From positions 248,001-312,000 of the forward strand of contig NW_026728917.1 of the NCBI RefSeq assembly GCF_030272615.1: 64,000 nucleotides of DNA, read 5' to 3'. A program made the translations under genes and the position numbers. The notes below the pieces were generated by a model. The model worked only from the letters and a program-made list of their open reading frames with translations, did not search any database and was not told where the DNA came from. This stretch comes from Cryptomeria japonica (Eukaryota > Streptophyta > Pinopsida > Cupressales > Cupressaceae). Within the stretch, counting starts at the first letter, position 1; each line of letters opens with the position of its first letter. Shown piece after piece: positions 33,280 through 47,032 of this stretch.

Positions 33280-34827
33280 TGTTAGGAACACAAACAAAAG
33301 ACTCAAGAATCAACTGTTAGTGTTAGTATCATAAACGAAATACGATCCTAAGCAAGCATATGAAGAGAGATCAAACATTTAATGGAAAGTATGCAAAAAC
33401 AAAAGAAAGACACAAGACCCTTCCAAATGCTTGCCAACATGTTCATAGTAGCTTCTCCCTTGTTCCTCTCCTCTCCAAGTTCCACATGAGTGTAGCCCTT
33501 AGCTCTTTGCACTACTATGGAAGTCTTATGGAGATTCAAGATTTATGAAAAATGATTTAAAATATGCAAATGCAAGCGAAATATGAGAAAGCCTAATTAA
33601 GCTATCTTGGTTTTAACCAAAATAACAATGTAGATTAGATGACTCCTAAAATGATCTCTTAAATTTCACTATAGATTAGATGCATACAAGATTTCTGGAT
33701 CTGAATTATGAAGGAATGGGCTCTATTTATAGGAAAAATAGGGCAATGGATGGTTGAGATTAAGTAATCTCAACAAGGGTCAAGATAGAAAGATTTATGA
33801 TCCATGTGAGGGCTTTCAACCCAATCCCAGGATGACAAATGCCAACATGAGATGGCTTGAGAGGAGAGGGAAGAAGCATTAAATGCTTGAAATGACATGA
33901 AGGTTAGGTTAGGAGTTAAGGTTAAGCTTGAGTTGAATGAATAAAGTCGCTATCCAATGAATAATGCCTTTATCCAATGGCTAAACTCTTGTACAAGAGT
34001 TAGTGGGTGAGTTGAGTTAACCATTAATGCTTGAAGAGACCCATGAGTCAAAAGGATGGTTAAGTTAGAGGAAAGTCTCTAACCATGTGGGTGAGTTGAG
34101 TTAAGCATTAATGGTCATGTAAGAGCCATTAATGGTTTGGAATACTTTAGGCGTTAACCTGTTGAATACATAAAGCCTTTAATGCTTTTCAAAGACTTTG
34201 AGGCTTTGAGAAGTGACTTCAAGTTGCCTAGGAATGTGACAATATTTAGGAAATGGATTAGGCAAATTAGGAATGGTTTAGAAGAATTTAGAAAGTGGTT
34301 AGAATTGTCTAGAAGGGGATTTAAGATGTAAGTGGGTTTGGTGGGTGAGGGAAAATAGGATTTTAATTAAAATAAAATTCATTTATTTCAACTAAATAGG
34401 TGCAACTTGCATTTGTAGGAGAATGCAAGTGGGGGGAGGGGGGGAGTAGTTTAAGGATTTAAATAAATATTTTATTATTTATTTAAAAGAGGAAAGAGGG
34501 TTAAATTCAATAAATATGTTTTATTCATTTAATTCCTTAAGAATGTAGCTTAATTAATATTTAAATAAATTGAATAATTTATTTAATTAATAGGAGAAGA
34601 GGCTGAGGATGAATTAATTAAATTTTAATTTAATTAACTGATTATTAATAGTTAAATAATCAAATAAATAGTAAATATTCATTTAATTAAATGGACAGAT
34701 TTATGTGACTACTTTTGCGCCTCTTTGAGACGGTGCGGTTTATCACATCGTTTCAAAGAAAGAAAAATAGGTGTGAAGAAATATGCCCCATAAATGTTAA
34801 TTTAGTGGGTGCTATGTCCCCTCGACA
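33280..34827 (-). mobile_element. Minus-strand LTR, unit 2
   Basis: Same as 4357-5904, with its TATA box at 33724-33731 (minus). No difference from unit 1 was seen. Confidence 0.5.
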
Positions 34828-35131
34828 GATGGGCTAAAAAATTTCAAAAAATCGGGTGATCTCTCGAAAAAGAACAAGAAGTTGAGGGGAGGTAGAATAC
34901 AAGAAATTAGCAATAACGGTGAAATGATGGGAGAAAAATGGGGGTAAAATGAGGAAATGAGAGACGTTGGAAGTTTAGAGGGACCACAACAGTAAGCGGG
35001 GTGAATTAGGGTTAGGGCTGGATGGTATATATGGGGGGGAAGGGGAAAAAATAGGCTCATTTGCACCTATCTCCTTGGCAGTTTAGAGCTCTGATAGGGA
35101 ATTTTTGGTGAAGGAGTGAGCAACGATCATC
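34828..35131 (+). promoter_or_regulatory. Telo-box and TATA region before the PMD pseudogene, unit 2
   Basis: Same as 5905-6208. The telo-box is at 35006-35017 and the TATA box at 35026-35033. Confidence 0.45.
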
Positions 35132-37784
35132 ATGCCTATGCCTATAGAAGATCACCGGCTAGAGTGGATCTGTCGATTCCAACAGCCAGACAACTACAAA
35201 CCAGCTATACACAAATTTTGAATTTTGTGTTTTGTGCATTTTTGGCATGTTTTTTCAGGCATCAAAGTCCAATCAAGATAATAGCGCTAAAACCATGTTT
35301 TAATGCTATTGTCGCCTAGAATAGCACTATTATGCCGCAATGGTGCTATTGTATAGTAGTTGTAGCGCTTGTGTTAGGTTTAGTGCTTTCATTACATAGT
35401 AGTAGTGGTATTGTAGTATTAGCACGTTTGTATGTTTGTTGTAGTGCTGTTGTTATTGAATAGCATTGTTGTGTAGTTAATTTAGCGTGTTTGATTGTTT
35501 AGCACTTTTGTGCACAAATTGTGGCGCTATTGTGAGCAGAATAGCACTATTGTGATAAAAATTCCCCAGTGTTAGAGAACATAGCCTGATGTCTCAGTTG
35601 ATTGTTTGATTGGTTGTTTTGGTGAATTATAGCAGCCCCCTTGAGACTAGGTCATTATGATAAATGTCTGTTGTAGTCTAGGATTGCCATAATCGATTAC
35701 CTATTGAGACCCGAAGATACTTGATCAAAGTATCTGTTGATAGTCTAGGTTGAAAACTTAAGAAAGTTTGTACCAAAACAACTAATGTTTGTTGATGTGT
35801 GTAGGAGGACGTGCCTGTTCTACAGATGCCGGAGCAGCATCCTGCCACATAGCAGCTGACAGAGGCAGACAGATTCTGCGTCGCTGCGACTAGTTTGTAC
35901 GATATGATCTATCGTCCCGTGATTCGGATGAATTGCGGACTGATGACAGCACTGGCCGAGCATTGGCATAGTGAGATATGTACCTTCTACCTGGCGATGG
36001 GAGAGATGACAGTGATGCTAGAGGATGTGTGGAGGATACTACACATCCTGATTAGAGGGGAGCTGGTGACCTATGATCAAGCATTAGGGACGACGACGGT
36101 GTAGAGAATATTTGCTGATGATGTTTATATTGAGGATGACTTTGTATCCTAGGAGGACATAGTAGCATTGTATGAGCCTTTACCAATAGTTTTATCCAGG
36201 ATCGTCGGGGGTTTGGTGTGCCCCGACTGACGTTCACATGGACTAGCCGTTGGTTGGGACCAGGTGATTGAGAAGATGATGACTGAGAGGACCCACTATG
36301 CCTGGGGACCATGTGTGCTAGCACATATTTATAGGGAGCTACACGAGGTGGTGTACCGAGAGAAGAGATCACTAGCAGTAGGGATCACATTACTACACAT
36401 CTGGGCTTGGGAGCACTTGCCAGTCACACGAACAGTCTACTTGATATTTAGGGTGATATATCAGCCCTATGTTTATATGTATGGAGGGATGATGAGCCAG
36501 CCCCATCTGAGGAAGTTGGATTTTTTGTGACGGGCTTTAGATGACCTAGATACAGTGATATGGAGGTTGTATATCGAGTGTGAGCCTTGGGAGGATGATG
36601 CAGAAGTGCTACTGTATGTATTTATGACACACTTTTTGATTGGGCGCACATCCTACCTTATAGAGAGACAGGTGCCAGGGAGAGTGATGAGGCAGTTTTG
36701 ACGGAGGTAGGGATTGTCGAGAGGCTCAGGGGAGTATGCATGGGTAGTACGGGAGAGATTTTAGTGGGGACCAATGTTACCATATGATCAGGCCTTGATA
36801 GAGTTCCAGAATTTACAGGCGAGACCAGGGCATATGAGGCCTGAGATTGTCGATGCAGGGGTGACAGAGGAGTACACACAGTATCATACTGCACATCTGA
36901 TTATATAGATTTCAGATCCGATCGAGCCTATACCACCTTTTGAGGATGAGAGGAGATGATAAAGGAGGAAGAGAGGAGGTCGAGGAGTAGGAGGAGGAGA
37001 TGGAGGTGGTGGAGGAGGATTTGGTGGAGCAGGAAAAGGTGGAGGAGGAGATGGAGGTGGTGGAGTATTTGGTGGAGCAGGAGGAGGTGGAGGACGAGGA
37101 GGATTTGGTGGTGGAGGGGGATTTGGAGGTGGAGGTGGTGGAGGAGGATGATTACAGAGGAGAGGTAGAGGGGGAGAGTCGTTGCGACTATCACAGGGTC
37201 CACTGATACGAGGGGCTGCCAAAGAAGGAGGTAGGGATATTGGTGGGGGTGTAGTGCCTATGGAGATGGGAGAGGGAGCCATAGGTGGAGGAGAGGTTCC
37301 TATGGAGATGGGAGGGGGAGAGATAGGTGGAGGAGATGGAGATGTATGGGAGTATATGATTTTACACTCACAGACTCGGTTAGAGGATAGCGAGGCAGAG
37401 ATTGCAGCTAGAGATGTCCAACTATTTGCATGGGAGGTGGAGCTGACTGTAGTGAGGAAAGAGAGAGATGATCTGGTGGACAGGTTGAGGGAGGTGCAGG
37501 ATAGAGTCCAAGTCTTGGAGGGAGCATAGGCATAGGGTCCAACTGAGGTGGTGTTGAGGGAGATGTGACAGGCAAGTGGAGAGATTGACTATTGGTGGGG
37601 AATATATGAGCTGGTTGTGCCAGTTAGTCAGCAAGCACTGAGCTATTCTAAGATGCGGTGGGCAAGATCAAAGTGGTCACAGAGGGCTCAGAGAAGTGGG
37701 GGTGTTATGGGTCCTCCTCAGTGAGGTGGTGGGGGAGGAGTAGGGGGTAGTCGTGGTGCAGCATCTGGCCAGAGTGCCATTTGA
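35132..37784 (+). pseudogene. PMD (MAIN-like) pseudogene, unit 2
   Basis: Same as 6209-8861, with the main exon from about 35804 and the same premature stops (first at 35850, last at 37722). No repair or extra damage was seen. The motif cluster of the presumed intron lies at 35278-35563. Confidence 0.75.
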
Positions 37785-38742
37785 GATATTTTAGGTACTT
37801 GTTACATTATTATTTTGGACTGTGACTTGGATGGATTTTGGTAGTCGATATATTTTGACATCATTGTACTATGATACATGTAATCTTTTTTTTTAATGTG
37901 ATATATGAAGAGATCCCATGCTTTGATATTATATGCATATGTATGATGACACGTATATTGTTGATACAGGATGATGATTATGAGTTATGCTTAGATTCAT
38001 GCTATGGATGATTTGATTACTATATATACATGGTGATGATATGATTTCTAGATGCATGCTATGGATGATTTGTCTAATTATGTGGATGCAGGTAGAAGAT
38101 GGACGATGCTTGTGGTAATGATGTTAATTATGATGTAATGATGATGATGTATGCAAAAATAATGAGTTGAAATAATGCATAATGATGTTTGTGATAGATA
38201 ATACTTGTTCATTTTTTATGATATGATATGAGTAAATGATGCATGTTGTAAGATGAATCTAAGTGAATCAAATGTGTATGCAAATGTGATGTATGAATGC
38301 ACTTTAAATGGATGAACAAATGTTGATACAAATGTTTATGTATGAATGCACTTAAATGAATGTATCTAAATGATGTAATGTTTATGAGATGTATTTAAAA
38401 TTAATCTAAATGACTAAAATGATTCAAAACATAACTAAGTGATAAATGAGATTGAAATGATAATGCAAATAAATGCAAATAGGGGATAAAGAATAATGAA
38501 TAACTGCACCTTAATGCAATTAAAGGATAATGAATAACTGCACCTTAGTGCAATTGGAGGATAATGCATGCATCTCATGAATCTAGATGAAACAAAATGG
38601 GGAAAAATGCACCTATGAAATGAATTCTAAATGAACTTAAAGGATGATGAAAGGAATGCATATTTAAAATGAATGCACTACATGGATGAATGAATGTTCT
38701 TTATAACAAATTCACTTAAATGAAATGCAACTAAATTATAGT
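37785..38742. other. ATG-rich spacer, unit 2
   Basis: Same as 8862-9819. The 34-base direct repeats start at 38494 and 38528. No gene. Confidence 0.5.
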
Positions 38743-39528
38743 TGTAGACACCTAAAATTGTTTAGTCTAATTAAATAAATATCTTTATTTATTTAATTAT
38801 TTTAAGCCTAATTCTTCTATTAATTAAATAAATCTTTATTTATTTAACTAATTCATTTATCCTCTTTTAGCCTTATTTCTCATTTAAATAAATACTTTTA
38901 TTTATTTAAATTATCCTTTTCCTAAATTAAATAGATATCTTATTTATTTAATTGATCCCACTTCCTCTATTAATTAAATAAATCTTTATTTATTTAATTA
39001 ATTCATTAACCTTTTCTACCCATGACACATGTCATTCATCTCTTAATTCCTACACTACCTACCCTTTCATTATTTTCTTATTTTCTCTACCTACCCTCTA
39101 ATCCTAGCTGACTATTTATCTCTTACACCTCCAATCTTATCCCTCCATTTCCTACAGTGTCTTCTATATAAGAGGACACTTCCTTCATTATCAACCCTGA
39201 TTAGTTGACTTCTCAACTACATTACACTTTCAAACTTGCATATGCGATCAAGCCTACTTTCAACCACATTTCCGTTCTTTGTTGAGCTCTTGTGCACATA
39301 TAAAATCTAAGAGCAAATATATCAAGCAAGATAAATGGAGATAGGAAGAATGGAGATCTAAACCCTATTGGACATGTGATGGTATAATCTTTGTGATTTC
39401 ATTTGATTTGCATTGTCTTAGGTAATCTTCATAAGTTATGGTGGATCTTTGTTGTTGTTAGGCTAGGGTTTTGTGGTTGAATTCATTTAGTCTTTCAATA
39501 TTGTTGTTTTCCATTTTCACCATATACA
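38743..39528 (+). mobile_element. 5' LTR of truncated Ty3/gypsy element, unit 2
   Basis: Same as 9820-10605. The TATA box is at 39165-39172 and the primer-binding-site-like sequence at 39532-39549. Confidence 0.7.
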
Positions 39529-39963
39529 TTTTGGCACGCCCCATGGGACATAGATTTTTGTTAGATCTATGTTTTTTGCAGGTTTTTCTAACCCTATATT
39601 GCTGTTTGGTAAAACAATTTGGAGAAAACCTTGTGCAGCTAGGGTTTTGGACACAAAATCAAGATCTTGGAGAGATTTGATCCTATCTCACAAACGTATT
39701 AGAATTTTTGCACAGAATTTTATTGGCAAGTTGAAGACAGTATCAATAGATTTCAATCCAAAATTTAGAATTTTTGGAGCACATTTTCATTTTCTATGAA
39801 TTTTTTATGATTTTTCATAAACAATTAATTTTGAGAGCAAATCAGTGAATTGTTCGGGTTTTCTTACATTTTTGGAAATATCTCATAATTATACACAACA
39901 TCTGTTCTTTGTGATTTTAATTTTGATGCAAAAAAATTCTTAAAAAATCAGATCTTTAAAGAT

Positions 39964-41592
39964 CCATTCCCAAAACATGACAAGGAAAAAGCTAAAGCCA
40001 TAGATGAGCAAACCAACTATACCAAAGAATCCTATAACTATGATTCAATTGTTGATCACATTTCAATGGACAATTATGTCTCTACCATTATCATCAAGGA
40101 CAAAACGCATGAGAATTCTACCCAAAGACCCAAGGTTGTCCTGAAAGGAATTAGATCTTCTTCCGAACCTACCTCTTAGTGTAATGTTACAACTCATCGA
40201 GGAAAATTCACTTTACAAGGTGCTCCAGCTAAAAAGACTACTTCCTTATCAACCAAACTTGAGTATGACCTTGTAGAACAGTTAGGGAAGAAACCCACAC
40301 CTATCTCCATCCTTGAACTTTTACGCATATCCCCTGCACATAAGGCCATTCTTGACAAAACCTTGAGAGACACTTCCATCCCTATTGATCTAAACATGGA
40401 CCAGTTTCAATCCTTGGTGGGATACCTTTCTGTTCCACACTCCCTTACATTCACAGAAGCTGATGACGCCTCTGTGAGCCAACCACATAATGCACCTTTA
40501 CACATTGAAACCTTCCTACATAAACATTGAATAAAGCGAGTCTTGATAGATGGAGGAGCAGGTCTAAACATTTGTACATTGAGCACTATCAAACAATTGG
40601 GATATTCTGATAAAGCTGTGAATTCTACAAACAAAATTACCATCAAAGCATATGATGATGAAGAGCATTCATCCAAAGGCATAGTCACTTTACCTCTTAG
40701 AGTTGGGCCAATTACAAAAGATGAGGTTTGTCAAGTCCTTGACCTCGATCTCACATACAACATATTGCTAGGACGTCCATGGATTCATGAGATGAGCGCA
40801 TTACCATCTACATACCATCGATGTATCAAGTTTTCACACAATGGAGTTGAAGTTATCATCAAAGCTGATCCTAACCCATTCATATATTGCAACAATCTAT
40901 GACCTAGATCAGAAATAACAATCCCAATCAATTTAGAGGCTATTCCTTCATCAACTTATGTGGATCCAGAATCATTAAAGGCTTCTACATCCAAACAAAT
41001 AGAGCTAAAAGAAAAATTCAAGATTAAAGACATGAGATGTGGTGAGTATATCTGTCATGCTGATCAACTCCCACTATCTCCTAAGACATTCAGTCGACAG
41101 GAACAACCTACAAAAAATTTGCAATGCCAAGGAATTGGGTGTGAACCACCTAGTGTTGTGGCTACTATGTCTGAATGCAAATCACCTCTAGTGCTGCAAG
41201 CAGCTCTTGATATCAATAGTCCTAAGAGTGGTTCCAACAAAGAATCTATTGAGCATATCACCAACCCTCTTGATAACTCACATAGCTTTACCATATCATC
41301 CACTTATTCCATTTCCAGTCCTCTCCCAGACTTGGATCAACAAGAATTACAAAAGCCCTTACTAATTGGGGATGAAAAATTAAGCCTTGAAAAGAAAAAA
41401 CTAAAAGTGAAAACTAAAGAAAAGTCTTTTAGTTCAAATCAAAATCAAAAGCTATTGGACTCTGAAAAAATCAAGGTCAAGGATAAAAATCCTATGAAAG
41501 AAAAAGAACAAGAGTTGATCTCCCCTAATATCAAAATAACTGGGGGCAAAAGTTCTACAATTTTAAGTCAAAAAGCATACTTGTTGATCTGA
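39964..41592 (+). pseudogene. Ty3/gypsy gag-protease fragment, unit 2
   Basis: Same as 11041-12669, with stops at 40177, 40528 and 40900 and a closing stop at 41590. The protease-like motif VLIDGGAGLNI lies at about 40534-40566. Confidence 0.75.
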
Positions 41593-41839
41593 AGTCTCTA
41601 TCATGTCATGATACTTTCACTTCTTTTCACAAGCATAAGCCTTCATCACTCATCCACTTGTTCCACACATTCTTTCCCTTCTAGCAATACATCATGGACC
41701 TTTAAGGGAGCTTCCTTGAGGGACTTTGTTATCAGGGATGCTGAAACTTCTTTAGGTGATTGTGGTATTGTTGCCTTTAAAAAAGAATCTTGTTATTACA
41801 ATATTCAACATAATTATTAAATTGATACAAGAAGGATTT

Positions 41840-42829
41840 CTAAATTGTCACCTCTTGGAGAGGCTTTTTTATGATGAAACCTTGTTCAAGTATGGTGGAG
41901 GACTGAAATGAGCTGCTGCACCCATTTATCGTGCATTTGGTTGGACAATATTTCTCATTGCACTGATGTGCTTTATGGTTCAATTCAATCGCCACAGCAC
42001 AGGGATTAATGCAGCTTGGAAGAGAGCATTTTCTGTTGCACATATGTTGAGGGGAATCGCACTTGTGCTGGCCAGGCTGCCCTGGCCACAGAGAACATTT
42101 CTCATTACAATTTGAAGATGTCTCATATAAGTAACAGCTCTGGCCACATGTATGATTTTTCCTTTTGCAATTGTGATTTCCTTCATGCCCTGCTAAATCC
42201 CCGCATAAGCTTAAGCTGTCTCCTTCTCGAGTACAATAACTGCAGTTTTCTGTACACAAATGACTCCCCATGCAAGAATGACGGTCACCATGCCCTTTCT
42301 CCATCACACATCTCCAGAAGCAAACAGAACATTTGCATCCACAAACTGATAGTCCTTGCTTTACTTTGCCAAGAGCTACATTAGCCTCTAGCTGCAACCT
42401 TTGCTCCTCGTCATCATCACAGAAATCTGTGGTGTTTGAACTTATAGAAGACTCCCCGACAGCAACAGGAAAATCAGGAACTCCTTCCTGTGTGTTGAAA
42501 TTATCCAAAACCCTTAATTCTTCATTTGTATCTGTCACAGAAAGGCATCCCATGTGGACCGCAGACGTAAGATTTCTCCTCAGGATATCAACTGTCATAG
42601 CCACTCGCTTGCTGTCAATATCAGTCCAGTCCTTGGCTGCAATCTGAGCTATAATAAGCTTCAGATCCCTCATGAAGGTGAATCCACTGTAATAGCAAGA
42701 ATCGATTCTTTATGTCACCGCTTCTGCTAGCTCACTCAGGCTCTCTCTATAATACTCAGATCTATTATAAGGAGCCATAGCAGCAATCTCGACCTTTCCG
42801 TCGTACATTTTAAAAATGAAATTGTTCAT
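41840..42829 (-). pseudogene. Cys/His-rich VLIG-like gene fragment, unit 2
   Basis: Same as 12917-13906, with the in-frame TAA at 42710-42712. The downstream ATG at 42673 opens the 277-residue Cys/His-repeat part. Confidence 0.55.
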
Positions 42830-43050
42830 TTGTGCTTTCCTACACAATGATCCTGATAGTTGCATTTATAATTATCTGAAATTTAACTTTCATTAAATCA
42901 AAATAAAGAACTATTAGATCTTCATACAACTTCGCTTCCACCGACTTTCTCAACAACAACTCAAACCAATCACACCTCCTTCCTGCCACTCCCGACAGGA
43001 ACTTCGCTGCTTGCAGCTCTTGCTAAAAAAGGGTTTGGGTGGTACATCAT

Positions 43051-43180
43051 GGCGCTTGCTATGAGGCCCTTTAAACAGCACCCCATAGCTCCCTACTTCA
43101 TAGGTTGCACGATGCTGCAGGAGGAGGCTAGGAAGTAGGGGGCCATGGGGTGCTGTTTAAAGGACCCCATAGCCAGCGCC
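43051..43180. repeat. Foldback hairpin, unit 2
   Basis: Same as 14128-14257. Arms are 43051-43099 and 43132-43180. The same five mismatches are kept, so the structure had already decayed before the array duplicated. Confidence 0.8.
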
Positions 43181-43196
43181 TAAAAACAGATGAGAC

Positions 43197-43587
43197 GATA
43201 TGTACGTACGGCTCATTAGGCACATTACCAAGTAAACACTATCATTAAAGTCTAGTTAAACTCCGTCAGTAGTTCGATCGTGCACACAGATCAACTTGAT
43301 TGTTTTCCTGTGCATTAATGACCTTATTTCAGAGTTCACATGCCAAGCGATGCAACTAGCAACTGATGAAAATGATCCTGAGATCAACTTAGAGGTGTAC
43401 TGTAAAAACACAGTTGTAAAGCATCTGCATTTTGCAGGGATTTCTCACATGCGCAAAGTTGATAATTATAGCGCTTTCATCATTAAAGAGCCAAGTTCCA
43501 CTAATTGACAAAATTGTCATGTGAGCTCTGAAACGAAGCCAAGTCCTGTAGAGAAAAACTGGTGAGTTGATATGTACGTACCGCTCA
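43197..43587. repeat. Nested direct and inverted short repeats, unit 2
   Basis: Same as 14274-14664. The 19-base direct repeats are at 43197-43215 and 43569-43587, and the inverted pair at 43327-43342 and 43518-43533. Confidence 0.4.
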
Positions 43588-44113
43588 AATATGGAGTTTT
43601 GTTAGCGTGGCAAGGACATTTGGTTGCAGCAGAGCAATAGCACAAATGTTGTTCAGTTCAGTGTTTAAATGGTGATTTGCATTTTAGATAGTTCATTTAT
43701 TATGCGGATGATAATGTTGAAGTAGTTATATTAAAGAATTGATCAGTATTTGTATAAAAGATTAATAATAGTTGTATGATAGACCTAAAACGGAAAAGTA
43801 ATGAGCAATGTATTTGTGCATAGATGATCATCTATTAGTTCTTCCGCACAATTTCAATAATATTTGAAGGTCTCTTAAACATTAGGTTATATATTTTATT
43901 GGAAATGTTTATTAAAATATTAATATTTCATATTTTAATAAATTTGGTTCACATTTTATTATCAAATAATTGTAGAATTAAATAATATGGAGCCCTTTAA
44001 CTTGCACATTCTAATCTTAAACCTAATAATCACCATTAAAGATTCCTACCTCATTCTTATACTCTTGCCTCTTGTCACTAATTACAAATCTCAATCTTCT
44101 AGCTACATTTACA

Positions 44114-44382
44114 ATGACTAGGCTTAACTATATTAATTTGCAAGCGAGGATACAAACATACATCTTTGTCCATCTAGAATAAGTTGAAGAGTTATTGGAA
44201 GAGGAGACCATGATATAAGCATGATCACTCTAGGCTATGGAAGTGGGAATGACTAGGCTTAACTATATTAATTTGCAGCGAGGATACAAACATACATCTT
44301 TGTCCATCTAGAATAAGTTGAAGAGTTATTGGAAGAGGAGACCATGATATAAGCATGATCACTCTAGGCTATGGAAGTGGGA
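44114..44382. repeat. 135/134-bp tandem duplication, unit 2
   Basis: Same as 15191-15459, including the single-base difference between its two halves. Confidence 0.9.
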
Positions 44383-45129
44383 AATTTCAACCACACCAGC
44401 TACTTGAGCGATTCATAAATTATGATTATGTGTGCCTATAGCCACTCCCAACCTCACTTCTTTCCTTGATTTGATCCTACCAAAACCAACATCCTACTAT
44501 TTCTCATTCAATTCCACAATGAAATATCAATTGTAAATACTACAATCATTATGTATAAATGATGTCATGTATCCATTTTCTAGTAAATTGTTTATAAATT
44601 GTGTTTTATTTACATACATGAATTTAATGCTCCCTTACCTTCTATAGATCCTTTTGATATTGCAATTGAACTTAACCTAAATGTTTTATCATATCAATTG
44701 AGCACACATTTACATGATTGGTTTTATGTGGTAGTATTTTAAGTCATTTAATTGCATTCATTTTACATCTCTAATCCCTCAAACAATATTTCTTATTTAA
44801 GAATGTTAAAGGAGGATCAACATAAAAAAATTGGATTTTGTGCACAAAAAACGAAAGATGAAATCATATTTGAGGGTCCTTGCTTACTATATTTGATCCT
44901 TGTATGGTTTTGAGAGGTTGAACTAGAAAAACTTATCTCCTTGTGACATAATGAGAACTCTTCAAAAAAAAAAAAATGGCTAGTCTGTAGATATTCAAAG
45001 TAGTGAAAGCCAAGTTCCACATGGAAACAAGAAACAAAGTAGAACAAGTTACTACATATTGTTAAATATGTATTTATATGATGAGTTTATGGTCTTAGAT
45101 CTAAGTTGGAGGTCTACACTTAGTAGGAG

Positions 45130-45133
<4 letters not shown>

Positions 45134-45190
<57 letters not shown>
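45134..45190. repeat. GA microsatellite, 57 bases, unit 2
   Basis: AG run, ten bases (five repeats) shorter than in unit 1. It is the sole cause of the different unit lengths. Confidence 0.97.
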
Positions 45191-45193
<3 letters not shown>

Positions 45194-46199
45194 TTTAATT
45201 AAAAGGTAGTTTCTTTTATCCTATAAATTTCAATTTAGATTTTGTAGTTTGAAATTTAATTTATTATATAAATAAAATTCAAAATACAATTATTAGTATT
45301 TTAATTATTATTTGTCTTAGACATTTTTAATTACATGTCTTAGATAGGTTGTTACATGCACGAAACCAGATCAAAGCCTTAGACGAGATGCTTAAGTCTT
45401 GAAGCCAAACAATATATATAAATAGATGTCGACTCATCCTATTTTTCAACTTCTTTAAGGTGGGTTGAATAGAATGATAAAACTTTCTAGACCTTTCAAC
45501 CTTCCTTTTGATGCATTTTTTGATGAGTGGAACTAACATAATAGAACTTTCTAGACTATTCTGACTCTTCCTTCCTACATGGATCACACAACATAATACA
45601 ACTTATTGTCCTATGAGAATTCATTTTTCTGTGGATCGCCTAGCATGATATAGCTTGCTAGCTCGTAGAATCCATGTTACCTTGTTTCTCTCTCTCATAG
45701 ATCACCCAACATAACACAACTTGCTAGTCTATGGCATCCACGTTTTCTCATTTCTTCTCCCCATGAACTCATAGCTTTGCTAGTTGTTGGATCACAAGTT
45801 CATTATTTGATGCATGCTCTTTCTCTTTCTAGGTGACTACTTGTGTTCTTGTAATAACATTCCGAGAATCAAATTAGTGGCTAAGACATTTTTATTTTTA
45901 TTATTGAGGTCTCTTCAACTGGTTGACTTAGAGATTTTTGTTTTAGTACTAATCCCTTTGTTTTGTGTCTTTTGTCTTTGATTTCCTTTTTTTGACTTTT
46001 TTTATTTTGTCTTGTTTTGTGTTCCCTTGCATGTGTTTGGATGAGTAAAGATCTTAAGATTGGGGGCTTGGTTCCTCAAAATTAGTGATGGCTTATCTCT
46101 TTGTGATCTTGCTCCTATTTTCTCCTCTCTTTTTTCCTCATCTTTCTACTTTATCGTGAGTATTTGCATAAAATCGTACTCTTGTTAAAGTGGGGGATA
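45191..46199. other. AT-rich spacer with ~60-bp imperfect repeats, unit 2
   Basis: Same as 16278-17286. The three imperfect repeats start at 45582, 45634 and 45700. No gene. Confidence 0.5.
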
Positions 46200-47032
46200 A
46201 ACATAACATCGTAAATTGTAATCGATATAATTCACACCTCCTTCTTGTGGCCCTACTTTAGTTCATCCAATCCTAGTTCTTCCCTACACCTATTTTGGCT
46301 CATTTTACTTGAAATTTTATGTCACCTAATTGCATGACCTAGTGGACCCCATCCTAGAATGTTGCTCTCCAAGATACAACCTTGTTTTTCCTATTTTGGG
46401 AGGAGAAGGGCGCTTGGGGGACCCCTATCTAGACCAGGATGTCTTGGGTGCCATGGTCCCCCTTAAACAAGTCCTAAATTAAATAGGACTGGGCACTATG
46501 CCTCCTCAATTTATTTTTCTCCACATACCTCAATGTAACCATTGGAGGTAAGCCTTACTGGTAATTTACCAATGAAACTATATATAAAGGCATCCTATCA
46601 ATTAAATTTGATTATCATTTTCATACCCCATCATTTGTGCATACACCAATCATTTGTTATCAAGCATTCTTAAGCACTCAAGGTAGGATTTCATCCCACC
46701 ATATTCTTAAAACATCATGGAGAAAATTGTATCATTCCTCATGCAAGCATGTATGTTCTATTAGGTCATGTTCATGTTATGTCAAGTCATGTTATTGCAT
46801 TGACATATGTGATCACATTCAAAGAGGATTGCACAATCAACTTCAATAAGTCATTACTGATTTGAGGTATTATGATATAGAATTTACTTTAGTATTTCAG
46901 TTACAAGTTGAATTTAATTCAAGGCTTTATCTCTTGAACTGGGGTTTAACCTTTAAGGCAAATCCCCATCAACAACCCTATTTCTTTCTTTTTGTGTGAA
47001 GGGAATTATCTCAAGAGTTGTGATTGGGAAAT
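46200..47032 (+). mobile_element. Possible LTR-like segment, unit 2
   Basis: Same as 17287-18119, with the TATA box at about 46578-46589. Tentative. Confidence 0.3.
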